Shown piece by piece: positions 60,612 to 64,000 of a stretch of DNA of 64,000 nucleotides. A program made the position numbers and the translations under genes. Numbering within the stretch: position 1 is the first letter of the stretch; each line of letters opens with the position of its first letter. Origin of the DNA: Rhynchopus sp. YZ270_cl-10 (taxonomy: Eukaryota; Euglenozoa; Diplonemea; Diplonemida; Diplonemidae); contig OZ037857.1 of NCBI GenBank assembly GCA_964035575.1, positions 1,426,001 to 1,490,000 of the forward strand. Direction: 5' to 3'. A model generated the notes under the pieces. That model ran no database searches, was not told the DNA's origin, and was given only the letters and a program-made list of their open reading frames with translations.

Positions 60612-63600
60612 ATGTCTACTGCCTATCCACTGACCACATCTGGGGGATATAGTAATGTACCCTCTCAGGGTGCGTCATTGTGGTCTGATCTGTTAGGACG
60701 TCTTGCAGGGCAAGGGGTTGAGCTTTCAGAAGTGGCCGGATGTGACGAAGGTGTTCTCAGCGAGGTGCTGAAAGACCTTGGGTTCTCTGCGCTGCAACGA
60801 GCCCGGCTTCAAACCGAATGGCGCGAACGCCTTGGTGGAACCCACCTTCTCCCTTTGTCGCTCAACACCATTGAGGTTTCCCAAGCCCTGCAGCTCCTGC
60901 CGCCATTTCTTAGCATCCTCTCTGCTGATGCTGTCGTCTCTCCTTATGCTGAGGAACAATGCAAAATATTTTCTCATCGGGTTCACTCACAGCGCGACCT
61001 ACTATGGTTTAGACCTGACTACGACAAAGGGGTCATGAATGAATTAGAGCACATCTCCAAACAATCAACCGCAGCAGCAAGGACTGCCTCCCTGAAACGA
61101 AGTGGCGCGATGTACTTCAGCAAAGAGCCCTTTAAGGTCGCACAGCACCTCCCGGGGCAGACACCTCTGCCAGCCACCCTAAAGCTGCTTCTCTGCCAGG
61201 TAGCGCTCGGATCCTCGAAAGCATGTACACGAGAACCCCTTCACACGGAAGGATACCACTCCTTCATGGTAAATGATGCGGATGGTGCGCGCTATGGTGT
61301 GTTCGATGAGGCCCAAGCGCTTCCGGTGTTGTTGGTCACCGTCTGTGTGGAAGGGAATGCTGGTCTCCCTGCAAGGAGTGAGGTGCCGGAGCAACAACAG
61401 ATCCCCGCGGATCTGTGTCCGCTTCATGTTGACCATAGCGCGGTGTCGGAGATGGTGTTGCGTTCGTTGTCGCCGACAGCAGTAGCGGTGCCGTTGACTG
61501 TTCCTCCGCCGGTGTCTGCTGGGCAGTTGTCTCCAAGATTGATGTCGCCATCCCCGCGTATCCAAGAGGCTGTGCATGCAGTGTACGCACCGTATGAGAC
61601 AGAGGTGGCGCCGGTGTTCCCGCCGTTGCCTGCCATGTTTCCTGCAACGTTGCCGCCGCCGCCGCCGGTTCCTCCTATGACAGCTGAAGGTGCGGTAGCG
61701 TCGGCACACCAAGCAGGCGCTATCCAAACAAAGGAGAACACAGAACGTCTGCTCGCAGAGACGAACCGTCTTATGGCAGAGCTGGGCCGTCCGCTGTTGT
61801 ACCGCCCTACGCTGCCCCCGTTGGGGCCTCGGGCAAGAGAAGAGGCGTTGTCGTACAACGAGCAGGAGGCAGGGGAGGTAGATGACAGCAAGGCAGTGTC
61901 GAAGGAGGAGGGTTCGACTGCGACGGTGGTGACGGCAGATGTGTCGGTGGAGAAGCTTGAGGCAAAGCCGTCGGAGGCGGGGTTAGGGGAAAAGCGCTTC
62001 ACTCAAGTAACCATCCGATCTGAGGTGTCGCATGCCGACAGTATGCCCATTTCAGATGAGCCTCACGGTATCGAAGGCACCGAAGTGTCGCACAGTGCGC
62101 CGCAGACTGCGCACACTACACACACCACCGCACCCAGCGACAGCAACAGCAACGCACCGACCTGGCCAGACAACCATGTCGGGCCTGGTGGTGTTGTCGC
62201 ACCGAGACAGTCTACATCGGCACCTACCTCACGCCGCACGACATCTGTCCAGGATCACACTGAGCAAGAGGAGCCTACTGCACACCTTGGGTTACTGCAA
62301 CCTGCTTCAAGAACATCCACTGCAGGCATCTCTGAAGAAGGGCAGGCGGCGAGAAACGAGGCAAACACAACAGTAAACGACCCTACCTCTACCAACGAGC
62401 CTGCAGCAGGCGAAGGCGAAGGTGAAGGGGAAGGGGAAGCGCCTTCTGCCATGCAGAGTGACGCCCCCCCGCCCCCGGCGGGGGCAGAGCAGCAGACGAC
62501 CATCCACAACAACCTCTCCGCTACCTTTGCGCACAGCGACAGCGCTGTCCAAGAAGCGCTCTCCGCAATCCCAACCCCTGAGGCCTCAGCACCGATCCCA
62601 CACCCGCCTCTCTCAGACAGCGCGGTGCACAAACACAACGTACGCCAAACGACGCTTCCACTCTCACAAAACCCTCGCCTTTCCTCTACAGCAAAGGTCA
62701 TATCTGCAGAAAGCGCTGCGTCTGCACCGTCCGTGGACAGCACCATGTCTCAGGGCTCTTCCATGCGTGATGTGGTGGTCAGCCATGGGAAACCCCCTCC
62801 ACCACCGAGACAGACGCCTACCGGGCAGCATCTTGACCCTAAAATTCATCCAAGCGAGCTGATTCCGTTCAAAGACATAGACATGGCGGAGGTGGCGCAA
62901 AGAGGGTCAATCTCGGAGCCATTTTTACAGGCAGCTGCACCGTTGCATTCAGTCATATTGGACCCAACAGAGAATGTGTCCCAGCCCTTTGAAGGGAGGA
63001 CCGTAGGAGAGCCACAGGTCATGGGAACACCTAGATTGAACCCTGCGTTTTTGCGGCACGAAAAGAAGATGGAGGAGCTAGCAGCAGCGGAAGAACAGGT
63101 GGAGCGGAGGGAGGTGGTACACGAAGAGGAGTGGGAGGTGAAGGTGCGGGAGGCGTTGGAGAGGGTGGCGAATATCGAACAGCTTGGGAGCAAGCCAAAT
63201 CCGAGGGTAAGCCATGGGGGTGCAGGGGTGGTCGAGAGGGCGAACGCACTGCGGGCGGAGTTCAATGCTCAGCAGGCCGAACAACAGCCTGGCAGTCCAT
63301 TTGGCCGTTCCATCCGTACACCTGGCTCCTTTGGCGCGAATTTTGAGGTGGGGCGAGGGGGTGGTGTAGGTGTAGGTAGCGGTAGTGGTGGTGGCGTGCC
63401 GTCACTGCTGAGCCCCTCGCATCTGACGAACAGCCGCTCCCAAGAGGTCATCTCAATGTCGCAGCATCTGCTGCACAACGTAGCTGACGCAATGGCGGTA
63501 GGTGTGCACGCAGGCGGCATGCGTGTCGAAAGCCCGCAGATCAGTCCTACGAGACACAGCAAGACGCACCCAGCAGCGGTTCTCCCTGGGCTAGGAGGGG

Positions 63601-64000
63601 AGCCTCTCTGCGACACATTGACGGTATGCAAAATAAAGTGTTTTCGGATTTTTTCCCCCCCAACTTTGCGTTCTTTATAGTCCCAGAGAGGCGTTTGCAA
63701 TTCGATTCACGCAAAAGTCATCATTCAATTATTGTTTCAAGAAACTCAAAAAAAAACAACTCAAACCCCCACAGAGAATCGAGGCGTTGTGCAGAACAGA
63801 CTTCGACACATTGACCTCGAAGCTTGAAGGTCTCAAAGGCAAAATGGAGGCCACACGACAGTCGTGGACGAGTGCACCCATCACCGCACCACACGCAGGC
63901 GACGCGTGGATAGGGGTGGACCTCCCTGGCGGCCTGTGGGGACCTGCCTACAAGAACCTTGCTAGCGAGTACAAGGGGACACTCGATACACGAAGCAAAA
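60612..64000 (+). CDS. SAM-domain protein with a PARP-like segment, partial at the window edge
   Basis: Exon 1 is 60612-63623 (1004 codons). An intron (63624-63774, GTATGC...CCCACAG) leads to exon 2, open to the end of the window, so the 3' end is missing. Residues about 22-76 resemble a SAM domain (LWSDLLGRLAG...VLKDLGFSALQRARL). Residues 165-240 recall the C-terminal half of a PARP catalytic domain: SGAMYFSKEPFKVAQHL, LLLCQVALGSSK, YHSFMV and YGVFDEAQALP, but the usual HGT start and the catalytic Glu are not evident. Residues 320-830 are disordered (Pro, Ser, Glu). A coiled coil follows at about 815-870 (HEKKMEELAAAEEQVERREV). The domain calls beyond SAM are tentative. Confidence 0.75.

Overview
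This window looks like nuclear DNA of a protist, most likely a euglenozoan related to diplonemids. That is an inference. Every convincing protein gene (about 17, from position 1007 to the right edge) lies on the plus strand, as in the one-directional gene clusters of Euglenozoa. Unlike kinetoplastids, several genes carry ordinary short GT-AG introns, and nearly all of these begin GTATG. Gene starts are preceded by pyrimidine runs ending in AG, which would suit spliced-leader acceptors, but no spliced-leader RNA gene is visible. Coding DNA is GC-rich; the DNA between genes is full of T runs.

Layout. 1-30 kb: a two-membrane-segment coiled-coil protein, a Cas1p/RWA-type 10-TM O-acyltransferase, two RING plus EF-hand paralogs on either side of a small Cys-rich protein, an F-box/discoidin protein, a large calpain-like protein without its catalytic cysteine, the U5 snRNP 40-kDa WD40 protein, and an atypical short-chain dehydrogenase. 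30.9-37.9 kb: a cluster of Crinkler/RHS-type P-loop NTPase-nuclease genes, bounded by 60-bp direct repeats. 37.9-41.8 kb: a secreted purple acid phosphatase and a protein with an exact 34-residue repeat. 41.8-55.3 kb: a gene desert built of inverted-repeat elements, minisatellites and hairpins. 55.3-64 kb: a ubiquitin-like/ankyrin protein with a CaaX end, an AlkB-type dioxygenase and a SAM-domain protein that runs off the window.

The most striking non-coding signal is a set of some 40 short stem-loops between genes, all in the same orientation as the genes. Classes A, B and C share the loop ACGAGAG, while their stems differ and stay paired. Class D has its own stem. All are followed by T/C-rich tracts. 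They cluster downstream of stop codons and are absent from the short introns inside genes. They look like RNA elements rather than DNA sites.

The second signal is a set of transposon-like inverted-repeat elements without visible transposase. Several have clean target-site duplications: a 4.06-kb foldback element, a 1.14-kb element carrying 48 copies of a 9-bp repeat, a TA-flanked 342-bp element that landed inside one of the hairpins, two small elements ending in TGGTGCT, and a 400-bp element flanked by TTA. No virus-like element, rRNA, tRNA or CRISPR array was recognised.
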